A stretch of 64,000 nucleotides of DNA from CAVYHJ01 sp963768165 [NCBI: uncultured bacterium] (GTDB lineage: Bacteria > UBP4 > UBA4092), in assembly GCA_963768165.1 (NCBI GenBank), contig CAVYHJ010000001.1:277301-341300 (forward strand). The letters run 5' to 3'. Shown here one piece after another: positions 63,328-64,000 of the stretch. A model generated the notes under the pieces. The model was not told the origin of the DNA, did no database searches, and saw only the letters and a program-made list of their open reading frames with translations. Position 1 is the first letter of the stretch, and each line of letters opens with the position of its first letter. Made by a program: the position numbers and the translations under genes.

Positions 63328-64000
63328 ATGAAAGCAAAGATTAGCGAGATTTCGGTCTCGACCAGTCACCGGATTGATCCGGGGAATCAGGAGGAGTTGA
63401 AACAAACTCTGCAAACCTATGGGATGATTCATCCCATTGTCGTCAGGGACTTGGGCGCAAGTGCCCAACCGCCGTATGAATTGATTGCCGGGTTTCGGAG
63501 ATTGAAAACGGCGGAGGCGTTAGGTTGGACGGAAGTTCCCATCACCGTTCTCCAACCCAAAGATACCTTGGAACAATTCGATATTTCGATGGAGGAAAAC
63601 CTGAAACGCAAGGACTTTAACGCCATCGAGATGTGCGAATTGCTCGTCCAACGAAAATGCTTGTGGGAACAAAAGTATGGTCTCATCAAGATGGGACCTA
63701 AAACAGAAGAAAAGAGTATTTCGCCCGATGGCGAATTATTCTATGAGGAGGCTGGTAGAATCTTTAAAAGACATCCAAAAGAAATCTATAAATTCCTACA
63801 ATTACAAGGCTTAGATGATGATTTAAAGAAACAGGTTGAGGCTGGTGAGATGTATTATCGGACGGCACTGTCGGAACAAGCGGCACGCAAACCGGCTGTG
63901 GAATCATCTCGCAAAAAGAAGAAGAGGGTACTTGGTTTACCCCAACCGCCGATTGATTTGACTTGGACATCCCACGATTTTCAACAGGTGTTTTGGCAGA
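63328..64000 (+). CDS. ParB-like protein, right-arm copy, cut by window edge
   Basis: Mirror copy of the ParB-like gene at 61091-61951, with the same AAAGGAGGAAAGG leader. The 224 complete codons present appear identical to the left copy where compared. The 3' end lies beyond the window. It should not be counted as a second gene until the inverted duplication is confirmed. Confidence 0.8.
   Translation, partial: MKAKISEISVSTSHRIDPGNQEELKQTLQTYGMIHPIVVRDLGASAQPPYELIAGFRRLKTAEALGWTEVPITVLQPKDTLEQFDISMEENLKRKDFNAIEMCELLVQRKCLWEQKYGLIKMGPKTEEKSISPDGELFYEEAGRIFKRHPKEIYKFLQLQGLDDDLKKQVEAGEMYYRTALSEQAARKPAVESSRKKKKRVLGLPQPPIDLTWTSHDFQQVFWQ

Larger units (their letters stand above)
61279..64000. repeat. 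Large near-perfect palindrome, about 1.35 kb per arm
   Basis: 61279-62628 is repeated inverted at 62639-64000 around a 10-nt loop (TTTCTTGATT). The right arm reaches the window edge, so the full arm is longer. The ParB part is identical where I compared it. Near the centre the right arm differs by several single bases and by small insertions that break frames: four C for three, ten T for seven, and four A for three. The left arm looks intact. Both arms carry an acetyltransferase 3' fragment, a small membrane protein and ParB, in mirror order. Confidence 0.9.

Overview
The window is bacterial chromosome, moderately AT-rich, gene-dense and on both strands. No rRNA, tRNA or CRISPR array was seen. 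The gene mix is typical of uncultured Gram-negative lineages near the PVC/FCB groups or deep candidate phyla (Hydrogenedentota, Sumerlaeota, Poribacteria, Armatimonadota type). It includes a DUF1549/DUF1553 plus DUF1501 pair, very large secreted kelch, PKD, beta-helix and RHS proteins, Gfo/Idh/MocA oxidoreductases with TIM-barrel isomerases, a UroD-like methyltransferase, and an EF-P with the loop tip P-G-N-L-R. The sequence alone does not fix the phylum.

Layout. 0-0.4 kb: end of a DUF4258/YgiT-type toxin-antitoxin-like pair. 0.6-3.8 kb: DUF1501 and a frameshifted DUF1549/DUF1553 gene. 4-9.7 kb: a giant secreted kelch-RHS protein split by a poly-G frameshift. 9.9-15.7 kb: a Q-rich membrane protein, aldo/keto reductase, efp and small genes. 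15.9-22 kb: a sugar ABC importer without its ATPase, a GlpG-type rhomboid, and a dehydrogenase-sugar kinase pair. 22-31.7 kb: purU, a UroD-family protein, a phosphoesterase-ligA pair, an MBL hydrolase, lon, a GT2 and a pseudopilin. 32.2-34.6 kb: two tandem secreted kelch paralogs. 34.7-42.9 kb: an ABC-2 exporter permease, a PKD surface protein, and an operon of two sugar isomerases with an oxidoreductase. 43-49.6 kb: a small membrane protein, a propeller protein and a 1751-residue beta-helix/glycosidase-like protein. 50-57.5 kb: an XRE regulator, aroB-aroQ, a PilO-like protein and three glycosyltransferases. 57.5-60.7 kb: two unrelated insertion sequences in one small open frame. 61-64 kb: a ParB-like gene and neighbours inside a near-perfect inverted duplication that runs off the right edge.

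How the genes work together. The shikimate pair (aroB-aroQ) is co-transcribed with or next to pilus and glycan-building genes. The ABC importer, dehydrogenase-kinase pair and isomerase-oxidoreductase operon point to uptake and breakdown of sugars or polyols. The secreted propeller, PKD and beta-helix proteins suggest a cell surface built for binding or degrading polysaccharide.

The most unusual signals are non-coding or structural. They are several families of dispersed palindromes, including one whose stems covary between loci; a shared kelch-protein C-terminal tail; a poly-G tract exactly at a frame break; promoters whose -10 boxes lie 5-14 nt before start codons without Shine-Dalgarno sites; and the 1.35-kb-per-arm palindrome, which may be an assembly fold-back.
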